Shown here: positions 1-7,043 of the stretch, piece after piece
Layout: each line of letters opens with the position of its first letter
How positions within the stretch are numbered: the first letter of the stretch is position 1
Origin: Bacteroidales bacterium
GTDB taxonomy: Bacteria > Bacteroidota > Bacteroidia > Bacteroidales > UBA932
Assembly: GCA_024401695.1 (NCBI GenBank)
Contig: JAKSKN010000004.1
Span: 62,001-126,000, forward strand
DNA: 64,000 nt
Direction of reading: 5' to 3'
Notes under the pieces: model-generated
Seen by the model: the letters and a program-made list of their open reading frames with translations, nothing else
What the model was told of the DNA's origin: nothing
The model's database searches: none
Translations under genes and position numbers: made by a program

Positions 1-2
1 CG

Positions 3-1736
3 CTGGTGCAGGCTCTGGACCCTGAGAGCACAGATGGAAAGTCGTTCGAGGAGGAGTACGGAGAGCGCATGGGCGCCAGGTACTGGAGGTCTGACAAGCC
101 AGGAGAGGTGGTGTCGGTGAAGCCTGACGAGATACGTGTCAAGACTGCGGACGGCAAGGTGGAGAAGGTTGACCTGTACAACAACTTCCAGTTCAACAGG
201 AAGACCTACCTTCACAACAAGCCGCTAGTGGCCAAGGGAGACAAGATAAACCCTGGGCAGTTGCTGGCGTCTTCCAACTTTACGGATGACAACGGCACGA
301 TGAGCATGGGACGCAACGCCCGCATGGCCCTGGTGGCCTACAAGGGCTATTCCATGGACGACGCCGTTGTGGTGTCTGAGAGCTTCGCCAAGAAGATGAC
401 CTCACAGCACAACTACGAGCACGAGGTTGCCAAGGACGACGGAACAAAGTTCGGAAAGGTGCATTTCTCGTCTGTGTTCCCAAGGAAGTTCACCAAGGAG
501 CAGCTTGAGATGGTCGATGACGAGGGTATGGTGAAGCCGGGCACTGTACTGCACTATGGCGACCCGATAATCCTGGCCACCAGGCCGAAGCCGATATACA
601 GCAACGCGGAGCACCTTGGCAAGCTCGGGAAGGCGTTCAGGAGCATCAGGAGTGACGCTTCGGAGATTTGGGAGCACGACTACCCTGGAACCGTTGTGGA
701 CGTCGTGGACGGCAAGAGCGGGCGCAGGGCGTTCGTTACGGCCAAGGCTCCTCTGCAGGTTGGTGACAAGCTGATCACATCGCGAGTGGGTAACAAGGGT
801 ATCGTGTCGAAGATAATACCAGACCACCAGATACTGCGTTCGATGGACGGCAAGCCGTTCGATGTCCTTCTCAATCCGCTTTCACTTCCGTCTCGAGTCA
901 ACACGGCCACCCTGTTCGAGCTGGCCCTGGGCAAGATAGCGGCAAAGACCGGACAACCGTACAAGGTGCCGGCCTTTACAGACAAGGGAGTGTCCAGGCT
1001 GGACATGGTCAAGGGAGAGCTGAAGAAGCATGGAGTCGACAATACCGAGGAGGTGTACGACCCTGTGCTGGGTCGCAAGCTGGCCCAGCCGGTCACAACC
1101 GGCTTCGGATATACCTACAAGCTCCATCACGTCGTTGAGAGCAAGGAGAGCTCGCGCGGCCAGGGAAGCTACGACCAGAACATGCAGCCGTTGAAGGGCG
1201 GTAGCGACGCGGCGCAGGCCAAGCGCATGGGAGGCCTGGAGACGACGGCGTTGATGGCCAAGGGCGGCTACAACGTGATACGAGAGGGTTCCACTATCAA
1301 GGGTACCAGCAACGATGACTACTGGAGGCTTATACGAGAGGGATACAGGCCTGCCGAGCCTGGCGTACCGTTCGTGTTCACCAAGTACCTGGCGCTGCTC
1401 AACGGTGCCGGCATGAACGCGCGTGACCTCGGCAAGGGCACTTTGAGGCTTGAGCCTATGACAGACCGTACTCTGGAGGGAAGGAAGCCGATGGAGGTGA
1501 AGAACAACAAGACCGTCAAGTCGGACACGCTTGAGCCTGAGGAGGGCGGTCTGTTCGACCCGACGATGGTCGCGCTGGACAGGTGGGGCAAGATAACGCT
1601 GCCATCCAAGATGCCGAACCCTGCAATGGAGGGATCTATATGCACTGTTCTGGGTATCCGTGAGAAGGACTTGAGAAGCGTGCTGGCCGGCGACATGACG
1701 TTGAAGGAGGCACAGGAGGCTAACCACAAGAAGTAG
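3..1736 (+). CDS. RNA polymerase beta subunit, C-terminal part, with beta' N-terminal tip (5' partial)
   Basis: Part of a phage multisubunit RNA polymerase. The frame is open to the left window edge, so the gene starts upstream; the first in-window start codon is GTG at 6, used here for numbering. Beta landmarks seen: a segment at about residues 104-131 matching the conserved NxLVAYxxxxGYxxxDA region; GDKLITSRVGNKG at about 253-265, the lysine-rich active-site region (usually RHGNKG, here RVGNKG); and the GSY/QPLKGG/GGLE segment at about 385-415. After about residue 505 the sequence reads GGLFDP, WGKITLP and NP, which resembles the beta' N-terminus (GLFxxxIFG, GHIELxxPV). Beta and the beta' tip therefore seem fused. 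The beta' part with the NADFDGD site is not in this window. The gene ends with TAG and the next ATG follows after 2 nt. Confidence 0.92.
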   Translation: MVQALDPESTDGKSFEEEYGERMGARYWRSDKPGEVVSVKPDEIRVKTADGKVEKVDLYNNFQFNRKTYLHNKPLVAKGDKINPGQLLASSNFTDDNGTMSMGRNARMALVAYKGYSMDDAVVVSESFAKKMTSQHNYEHEVAKDDGTKFGKVHFSSVFPRKFTKEQLEMVDDEGMVKPGTVLHYGDPIILATRPKPIYSNAEHLGKLGKAFRSIRSDASEIWEHDYPGTVVDVVDGKSGRRAFVTAKAPLQVGDKLITSRVGNKGIVSKIIPDHQILRSMDGKPFDVLLNPLSLPSRVNTATLFELALGKIAAKTGQPYKVPAFTDKGVSRLDMVKGELKKHGVDNTEEVYDPVLGRKLAQPVTTGFGYTYKLHHVVESKESSRGQGSYDQNMQPLKGGSDAAQAKRMGGLETTALMAKGGYNVIREGSTIKGTSNDDYWRLIREGYRPAEPGVPFVFTKYLALLNGAGMNARDLGKGTLRLEPMTDRTLEGRKPMEVKNNKTVKSDTLEPEEGGLFDPTMVALDRWGKITLPSKMPNPAMEGSICTVLGIREKDLRSVLAGDMTLKEAQEANHKK

Positions 1737-1738
1737 TT

Positions 1739-2911
1739 ATGATAGATGAACCAAAGATAGGGTGTTTTGAGAAGCAGGCTGCACCGGTGTGGGCAAAGTA
1801 TTTGCGAGGCTTGCTGGGAAGGGGCAACACAGCTGGAGTAAACAGGTTTCTTGAAAAAGCCGCTCCTCATACTTATTTGAGTAGCGCCAGCGCCGCAGTA
1901 CCTGGTGCAAAGTTGTTTAGGAGCCTGGAAGGCGACATGGCCGCATCTGGTATATATAAAATGCAGGGCGGGAAATTGTATAGAGACGCCGCAGGTAGGC
2001 ATTACCTTGCCAACGGCACGCAGGCTAGGTTGAATCACGACGAGAACATGGCTGCAGATGCCGCTTTGTCGCAGAGGAACGATTACGTAAAGAATATTGG
2101 TTCTACTATACAAAGAATGGGCGACAATGCCATGCCCCTAGGCACAAATCAGGTGGCATACGCCAGTAACACAGTAAAGTATCCTGTAGGAAACCCTGCA
2201 GAACTTGCTAAAAAATTAGGTATGCAAATTAGGGACGCAGCAGGACATGCCGGCAATTCCAGGTCTATTCTGTACGGATCGGAAGGTGCTAGATTTGTAC
2301 CGTACCAAGGAAGGGCTTATATCCCTGGAAGATCTGACTATGCAGCGTATTTGAACGAGGCTATATCCGCCGGTAGGGTGCCTTCGTACTGGGCTGGTGA
2401 CCCTAAAATGGCTAGGTTGGTGGGAAGGTCTGCCGCCGCGCATGAGTTTTCTCACGGCAGGGTGGCCGGAGGCGCTTTTAGAGGCCATAATCCCTATTCA
2501 GAGGATGCTACCGCTGTAGCAGCTATGAAGGATATAATACCTGTCAACAGGATGCTTCGCAAGGCAGGTTACAGGCTTCCCGGAGAGTTCGAGTCTGTTA
2601 AACCTATGCTAGGCGGTAAGTATAATAATCCTGTGCAGACTCGCAGTACGCTGCTTAACGAGATGGGAAACCAGAGCAGAGCACACGCGTCTGATAGCAC
2701 CACAAGAGATCTTACTAGTGCGCTGTTGGATTCTGATTTAAGTGCAATACAGCGGGCTTCGTTCCATCCTGAGTTTTTGCGCGACTTGGCCAGGGTGGCA
2801 GACCGTAGAAGTAGTTTGGACATGCAGGGTGCGGCCGGATTGCTGCAAGGAGCGCTTAACTATCACGGGCATTTGCCGGTTCTTCCGCGTAGGGGATTTT
2901 TGCCTGAATAA
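1739..2911 (+). CDS. Putative virion protein with HExxH metallopeptidase-like motif
   Basis: 390 aa, family not recognised. A zincin-type HEFSHG motif sits at residues 235-240 (H235, E236, H239), preceded by AA as in many metallopeptidase active helices. A third zinc ligand cannot be placed with confidence; E254 in PYSED is one candidate. An FEKQAA motif lies near the N-terminus (about residues 10-15), the recurring hydrophobic-x-K-x-A signature found in most putative virion genes here, so I expect a processed structural protein. Calling it a peptidase is inference from one motif. The gene is flanked by the RNA polymerase gene and promoter P1. Codons look less selected than in the polymerase gene, with more TTG, TTT and ATA. 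Confidence 0.85.
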   Translation: MIDEPKIGCFEKQAAPVWAKYLRGLLGRGNTAGVNRFLEKAAPHTYLSSASAAVPGAKLFRSLEGDMAASGIYKMQGGKLYRDAAGRHYLANGTQARLNHDENMAADAALSQRNDYVKNIGSTIQRMGDNAMPLGTNQVAYASNTVKYPVGNPAELAKKLGMQIRDAAGHAGNSRSILYGSEGARFVPYQGRAYIPGRSDYAAYLNEAISAGRVPSYWAGDPKMARLVGRSAAAHEFSHGRVAGGAFRGHNPYSEDATAVAAMKDIIPVNRMLRKAGYRLPGEFESVKPMLGGKYNNPVQTRSTLLNEMGNQSRAHASDSTTRDLTSALLDSDLSAIQRASFHPEFLRDLARVADRRSSLDMQGAAGLLQGALNYHGHLPVLPRRGFLPE

Positions 2912-2935
2912 TTTGTACAAGGATAGACGAACCAG

Positions 2936-2964
2936 TTGACACGCCGGCAGGTGTGTTTTATAAT
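2936..2964 (+). promoter_or_regulatory. Promoter P1, consensus TTGACA-17-TATAAT
   Basis: TTGACA at 2936-2941 and TATAAT at 2959-2964 match both hexamers of the sigma70-type consensus with the ideal 17-nt spacer. The start codon of the downstream Pro/Gly-rich protein gene is 23 nt beyond the -10 box. A terminator-like hairpin sits inside the spacer. Confidence 0.85.
2939..2959 (+). terminator. Terminator-like hairpin inside promoter P1
   Basis: ACACGCC (2939-2945) and GGTGTGT (2950-2956) form a 7-bp stem with one G-U pair and a GGCA tetraloop, followed by TTTTA. The hairpin would end the mRNA of the HExxH gene and lies within the spacer of P1. The stem is short, so efficiency is uncertain. 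Confidence 0.5.
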
Positions 2965-2987
2965 TCACTTGTACAAGTACATTTCAA

Positions 2988-3536
2988 ATGAGCTCAGAAT
3001 CCATTGAACTATTGAAGGCGGCCGTGGACAACTTCGACATTCAGGTGCGTGGTATGTCCGGACTGGCTATGAACCTTGACGGTACACTCGCCAAGGCCGC
3101 GTTTGCCCCAGCCCCTCCACCGGCTGGTCCTATGATGGCGCCACCACCCGGAGACCCAGGAGCAATGCCTCCAGGAGCCCCGCCTCCCGGAGATCCTAAT
3201 GCAATGCCTCCAGGACCGCCTCCCGGAGATCCTAATGCAATGCCTCCAGGACCGCCTCCAGGAGACCCCAACGCAGCACCTCCAGGTCCGCCTCCACCAC
3301 AGCAGGGAGGCCTTGATCCTGGCCTTGAGCAGGTACTCGGCGAGCTTGCCAACGGCGTGCAGAGCATAGCTTCCGTGCAGGAGCAGAATCAGGCGGCTGT
3401 CGACCAGCTGGCCAAGCAGGTCCTGGCCATTTCCAGCAGGTTCGACGAGCTGGAGAACAGGATGAGCTCCATGAAGGAGCCGCAGGAACCGGCAGGAGAC
3501 CTGGAAGCGGCGCCTCCTGATGCAACTATGGCTTGA
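2988..3536 (+). CDS. Pro/Gly-repeat virion protein with coiled coil
   Basis: 182 aa, no family recognised. The N-terminal third contains LAKAAFAP (about residues 34-41), the K-x-A signature of putative virion proteins. A proline-rich region follows with about four copies of a 12-residue unit of the type PPGDPNAMPPGP. Then comes a predicted coiled coil (about residues 110-165), rich in heptad-spaced L, V and I and ending in FDELENRMSSM. A rigid stalk plus an oligomerising coil suggests an extended or linker structural part, but this is inference. It is driven by the consensus promoter P1 and followed by the P2/terminator palindrome, so it may be a single-gene transcript. Confidence 0.85.
   Translation: MSSESIELLKAAVDNFDIQVRGMSGLAMNLDGTLAKAAFAPAPPPAGPMMAPPPGDPGAMPPGAPPPGDPNAMPPGPPPGDPNAMPPGPPPGDPNAAPPGPPPPQQGGLDPGLEQVLGELANGVQSIASVQEQNQAAVDQLAKQVLAISSRFDELENRMSSMKEPQEPAGDLEAAPPDATMA
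3144..3290 (+). repeat. 36-bp tandem coding repeat (Pro-Gly 12-mer)
   Basis: Units at 3183-3218 and 3219-3254 are identical at the protein level and nearly so in DNA. Unit 3255-3290 is diverged, and the first unit, 3144-3182, is 39 bp long. Each encodes about 12 residues with a PPGDPxAxPPG core. Near-identical copies suggest recent slippage or recombination. Confidence 0.9.
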
Positions 3537-3553
3537 TAGCCACTCTATAATGT

Positions 3554-3582
3554 TTGACAATTCCGCATGCGTGTAATACTAT
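3554..3582 (+). promoter_or_regulatory. Promoter P2, TTGACA-17-TACTAT, leaderless
   Basis: TTGACA at 3554-3559 and TACTAT at 3577-3582 are separated by 17 nt. Only AAACGC lies between the -10 box and the ATG at 3589, so transcription would begin at or next to the start codon. The promoter is embedded in a perfect 14-bp inverted repeat. Confidence 0.8.
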
Positions 3583-3600
3583 AAACGCATGCGGAATTTT
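3559..3600 (+). terminator. Perfect 14-bp inverted repeat with T-tract spanning P2 and the start codon
   Basis: AATTCCGCATGCGT (3559-3572) and ACGCATGCGGAATT (3585-3598) are perfect reverse complements around a 12-nt loop holding the -10 box, followed by TTTT. It can act as terminator of the preceding gene. The right arm contains the ATG of the next gene. It could also be a protein-binding operator. Confidence 0.7.
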
Positions 3601-5901
3601 GATTGCAGCGGTTTGCTAGGCGCTATGTACAAGAAGGCTGACGGCCCGCAACAGAGCCCACAACAGCAGGCTCTGTACTCTGCTGCGTCCATGGCCAAAC
3701 CACCTGGCGCCCCTCCTCTTCCAAAGCCTGTGGAGGGAGGAGATCCTGCATCTGATGCACTTGCACAGCAAGAGGCCGAGCAGGCCGAGCAGAAGATGGA
3801 GATCGAGAAGCAGAAGCAGGAGGCTGCCCACCGCAAGGAGGTTGCAGACAGGGACAAGATTATAGCCGACTTGCGCGACAAGCTTCAGAACGCCAACTTC
3901 GAGGCTCAGCTGGCAAGGCAGCAGATGGAGCTGTTCAAGCAGAGACAGGCAGAGATAGACAAGATAAAGGCCGAGCAGGAGAAGCTCAATACAAGGAGGG
4001 ACTCCATGGCCGGCGAGGAAGCCGAGCACAAGTCCAGGATGGCTGAGGCCGTGGCGGATGCCAAGGCCAACATAGCCGAGGAGAGGGCCAAGGCCACGGA
4101 GGAGAGTGCCAACAGCAACGCCCAGGCGTATGTCAAGATGACCGAGGATGCCAGGAAGCATAGCGACGAGATGTTTTCCGGCATAAGGGACGAGATAGCC
4201 GGGCAGAAGGAGGAGCTGTTGAAGCAGCGCGAGGATTTCATGCTTCAGCGGGAGCATGAGGCGGAGGAGAGGATGAAAAAGATGCAGGAGGGCAACAAGG
4301 TGTCTCCGTATCTCATGAAGAGCTTGCAGGATGCAGCGTCGTCAGCCAGGAACATAGCCAAGCTGAACTCCAATATGATTGCAAAATCCGACAACCTTTT
4401 TGCATCTGACCTTGGCAAGAGTGCTGCGGTTACTGCTATGGGTACTACGCAGAATTCTGCACAACCGCAACAGCAGGCGCAGCCACAGCAGCAGACACAG
4501 CCACAGCAGCAGCAAAGTGCAGCTAGGAGTCCGTATAGAGACTCTTTGACTGCCCACTACGGCAACCGGGTGCGTAACGACGACATGAACCGGTTGAGGA
4601 ACATGTATGCATCGAACAGCACCAGGGCCGACGAGCAGGGTAAGGCATACCACAACATACGCGGTGTTATAAGGGACTCTGCAGATTCAAGCGGCTACAT
4701 GAAGCAGATGCTCAACCAGCTTGGCGCAGACAGCATGGAGTCGTATGCCAACGCCAGGAGGAACGCCGCGAACGCCAAGGTAGGTTCGGACGAGTGGATA
4801 GCCGGAGCAAACGACAAGGCGCTTGCGCTTACAGGAGTGTACGACAAGATGGACCAGGGCCTTTCAGGTGCCCTGGCCAGGCAGCGTGCAGAGGCTGACA
4901 AGGGTTTCTTCAGAAACCTGTGGGATGGTACCGTAGACGCGATCACATTTGCCAGGCCGAGGGAACTGTGGGGCAACGTAGGAAAGGCAGGGCAGTTGGC
5001 AGAGATGTACGGCGGCAAGCAGAACGCGTGGGGAGCCGACGGCTTCGCCAATGACCGCGTGCGACAGGCGTATGAGGACATGATAAACGCCAGCGGATAT
5101 TCGCAGGGCTACATGACAGGCTATGCCAAGTCTATACCGGCCACCGTGTCAGACCTGGCAAACATAGGCCTTACGTTTATTCCAGGAATTGGATGGGCTG
5201 CAAGGGGAGCTTCCATGGGCACAAGGCTTGCGTCCGGTGCAGGTATGATGGCCGGTTACACAGGACTTGGTATGCTGGACGACTACCTCAATCCGGCAGG
5301 AAGCGGCTATGATACAAGCTATACTACCAATGCTGGCATAAATCCGTCAGCCTACAATCCTGTCAGGGCCAATGAGGTGGCCGATTATGTCTCCAACGGC
5401 GGTATGGTAAAGCCAGCCGCCGCATCCACAGAGGCTCTTTCGGAGAACACTGCACGTCCTATAGAGGCTGTGACACCGCCAAAGAGAGGTAACGACCTAA
5501 CGGCGTCAAACGTGAACAGCGGATACAACCTGGACACGGCGCAGGGTTGGAACTCGTATATGGCGGACAAGAATTCCATAAACGGACTCATCAGGCTTGT
5601 CAACGGGTTTCTGCCTATGCTGGGGTTAAATGGAAACTCCGTACAGTACGATCCCAGCTCTAGCGGCAAAATCAATCCTATACACTCGGCAGTTGCGCTG
5701 CGTGGTATAAATGCCGCAGTAAACGGCGAGCCGTCGCCAGGCCCTCGCTACGACGGACGACAGAATGGTTACTACACTCCTGCAGACATGCAGAGGAACT
5801 GGTACATGGCTGCCAGGAACGAGCAGTTCGGAAATATGTATGGATCCGGCAAGATACGCAGCATGGTGGACTCTATGCGGGGTGTGACGCCTAATTTTTA
5901 A
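3589..5901 (+). CDS. Large coiled-coil virion protein
   Basis: 770 aa, not recognised. The N-terminus carries MYKKADG (about residues 14-20), the K-x-A signature. Residues about 60-235 are a long charged coiled coil (Q, E, K and A rich heptads), followed by a Gln-rich linker of PQQQ repeats (about 285-305). The C-terminal half is globular, with one hydrophobic Gly-rich stretch (about 525-565: IPGIGWAARG, SGAGMMAGY) that could insert in a membrane. The overall plan resembles an internal head or ejection protein, which is inference. The start is fixed by leaderless promoter P2 directly upstream. Six nt separate it from the next gene. Confidence 0.88.
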   Translation: MRNFDCSGLLGAMYKKADGPQQSPQQQALYSAASMAKPPGAPPLPKPVEGGDPASDALAQQEAEQAEQKMEIEKQKQEAAHRKEVADRDKIIADLRDKLQNANFEAQLARQQMELFKQRQAEIDKIKAEQEKLNTRRDSMAGEEAEHKSRMAEAVADAKANIAEERAKATEESANSNAQAYVKMTEDARKHSDEMFSGIRDEIAGQKEELLKQREDFMLQREHEAEERMKKMQEGNKVSPYLMKSLQDAASSARNIAKLNSNMIAKSDNLFASDLGKSAAVTAMGTTQNSAQPQQQAQPQQQTQPQQQQSAARSPYRDSLTAHYGNRVRNDDMNRLRNMYASNSTRADEQGKAYHNIRGVIRDSADSSGYMKQMLNQLGADSMESYANARRNAANAKVGSDEWIAGANDKALALTGVYDKMDQGLSGALARQRAEADKGFFRNLWDGTVDAITFARPRELWGNVGKAGQLAEMYGGKQNAWGADGFANDRVRQAYEDMINASGYSQGYMTGYAKSIPATVSDLANIGLTFIPGIGWAARGASMGTRLASGAGMMAGYTGLGMLDDYLNPAGSGYDTSYTTNAGINPSAYNPVRANEVADYVSNGGMVKPAAASTEALSENTARPIEAVTPPKRGNDLTASNVNSGYNLDTAQGWNSYMADKNSINGLIRLVNGFLPMLGLNGNSVQYDPSSSGKINPIHSAVALRGINAAVNGEPSPGPRYDGRQNGYYTPADMQRNWYMAARNEQFGNMYGSGKIRSMVDSMRGVTPNF

Positions 5902-5906
5902 CTAGT

Positions 5907-6374
5907 ATGTCTAATTCTATAAGTGCTATATTGAAGGAGGCTGCAAGCTGGAATGTTCCGCAGCCTGAAGCGCAGATGGACAAGGAGGCCGCGGCCAGGG
6001 AACTGGCCATAACGGAGCTGCTGTCCATATCCGCCAACATCAAGGCAATGCACGTGAATACAGGCAAGTATTCACAGCATATGGCCCTGGACCAGGCGTT
6101 CGATGACCTAAATGCCGCCGTGGATACGTTCAACGAGTGCGTGCAGGGTTACTACCTGTATAGCACAGGCAGCAGGCTCAAGCTTGCCAATGCCGAGGTG
6201 ACGTTCAAGCTTCCTGGAGACGGCGGCGTGTTCGATGCTGTGAAGTCTCTTTGCAAGAGGTTCAAGGATGCGTCGGATCCGTTGGTGTCAGGCAAGTCTC
6301 CGCTTGTAAGTGTCCAGGATGATGTGCTAAACTGTTTCTACCAGCTGCTCTACAGGTTGGACTTGAAAGGATAA
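5907..6374 (+). CDS. Small helical virion protein
   Basis: 155 aa, no recognised family. Two K-x-A signatures occur near the N-terminus: ILKEAAS (about residues 8-14) and MDKEAAA (about 24-30). The rest is mainly helical with several Leu-rich amphipathic segments. Its position between virion genes, with 5-6 nt gaps on both sides and no promoter of its own, suggests co-transcription from P2 and a structural role. No catalytic motif is visible. Confidence 0.82.
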   Translation: MSNSISAILKEAASWNVPQPEAQMDKEAAARELAITELLSISANIKAMHVNTGKYSQHMALDQAFDDLNAAVDTFNECVQGYYLYSTGSRLKLANAEVTFKLPGDGGVFDAVKSLCKRFKDASDPLVSGKSPLVSVQDDVLNCFYQLLYRLDLKG

Positions 6375-6380
6375 ACCGTT

Positions 6381-7037
6381 ATGATACCTATTAACTTGAT
6401 AAAGAATGCTGCGTCAGAGGCTTCGGACGAGCTTTCGGAAACAAAGGAAAAGGGAGGCAGGCTGTTTAACAAGGCAATGTCCAAGGTTGGACTGCCTGCC
6501 GCAGCCCATCCGAACGCCAACCCTGTGTATTCGCTGCTTAGCGCTGTTACAGGAGGGAAGGCTATAAGCAATGAGGCCGGAGACACGCTGTATTCGTGGG
6601 ATAAGATCGGCGATACAGACGCCATGAACAAGCTGAACGAGATTGCCGAGATGATTCGCGGCGACAAGGCCGGCACGGCGTTGAGAACTACGGCATCGCC
6701 GCTGATCAATACGCTGGCTGTTGCCTCTCCTGTGTTGGGAGCGGTCGGAGGTGCTATAGGCGATGCAGGATTGTTCCGTGGCGCACTGAGGGGTCTCGGA
6801 TTCGGCGCAGGAGGCCTTGGAGGCACCTACGCAGGCGCAATGCTTGCAGACAGGCTGGCGCAGACAGACGCCGTAAAGGGCCTTAGCCCGGCGATGCAGG
6901 CTGTCGTCACAGCCGCCTCGACTCTTGGCGGCGGCGCACTTGGAAGCTACCTCGGACACAAGGCCACGAAGGCCCTGTCCAAGTCGGACAAGGAGAAGTA
7001 CGAGGAAGCCGTAATGTCCAGGAACGGCCTAGCATAA
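6381..7037 (+). CDS. Virion protein with glycine-rich membrane-like segments
   Basis: 218 aa, not recognised. LIKNAAS at residues 6-12 is the K-x-A signature, very close to the N-terminus. Residues about 110-165 and 175-195 are Ala/Gly-rich and hydrophobic (LGAVGGAIGDAG, GFGAGGLGGTYAGAML, LGGGALGSYLG). They have glycine-zipper spacing as in pore-forming or ejected proteins. A charged C-terminus follows. A role in genome ejection or membrane passage is inference. Gaps to neighbours are 6 nt. Confidence 0.82.
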   Translation: MIPINLIKNAASEASDELSETKEKGGRLFNKAMSKVGLPAAAHPNANPVYSLLSAVTGGKAISNEAGDTLYSWDKIGDTDAMNKLNEIAEMIRGDKAGTALRTTASPLINTLAVASPVLGAVGGAIGDAGLFRGALRGLGFGAGGLGGTYAGAMLADRLAQTDAVKGLSPAMQAVVTAASTLGGGALGSYLGHKATKALSKSDKEKYEEAVMSRNGLA

Positions 7038-7043
7038 CGTCGT

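Larger units (their letters stand above)
2913..2977. promoter_or_regulatory. Pair of TTGTACAAG palindromic sites flanking promoter P1
   Basis: TTGTACAAG occurs at 2913-2921, just after the preceding stop codon, and again at 2969-2977 inside the perfect 12-bp palindrome ACTTGTACAAGT (2967-2978). The two copies are 56 bp apart and bracket the -35 and -10 boxes. They look like a possible operator pair. No binding protein is identified and chance is not excluded. Confidence 0.35.

Noticed and set aside
402-1727. Long antisense reading frames opposite the RNA polymerase gene, and similar ones elsewhere
   Set aside because: They are shadows of GC-rich coding sequence: no codon pattern, no homology-like motifs, and all confident genes are on the + strand.
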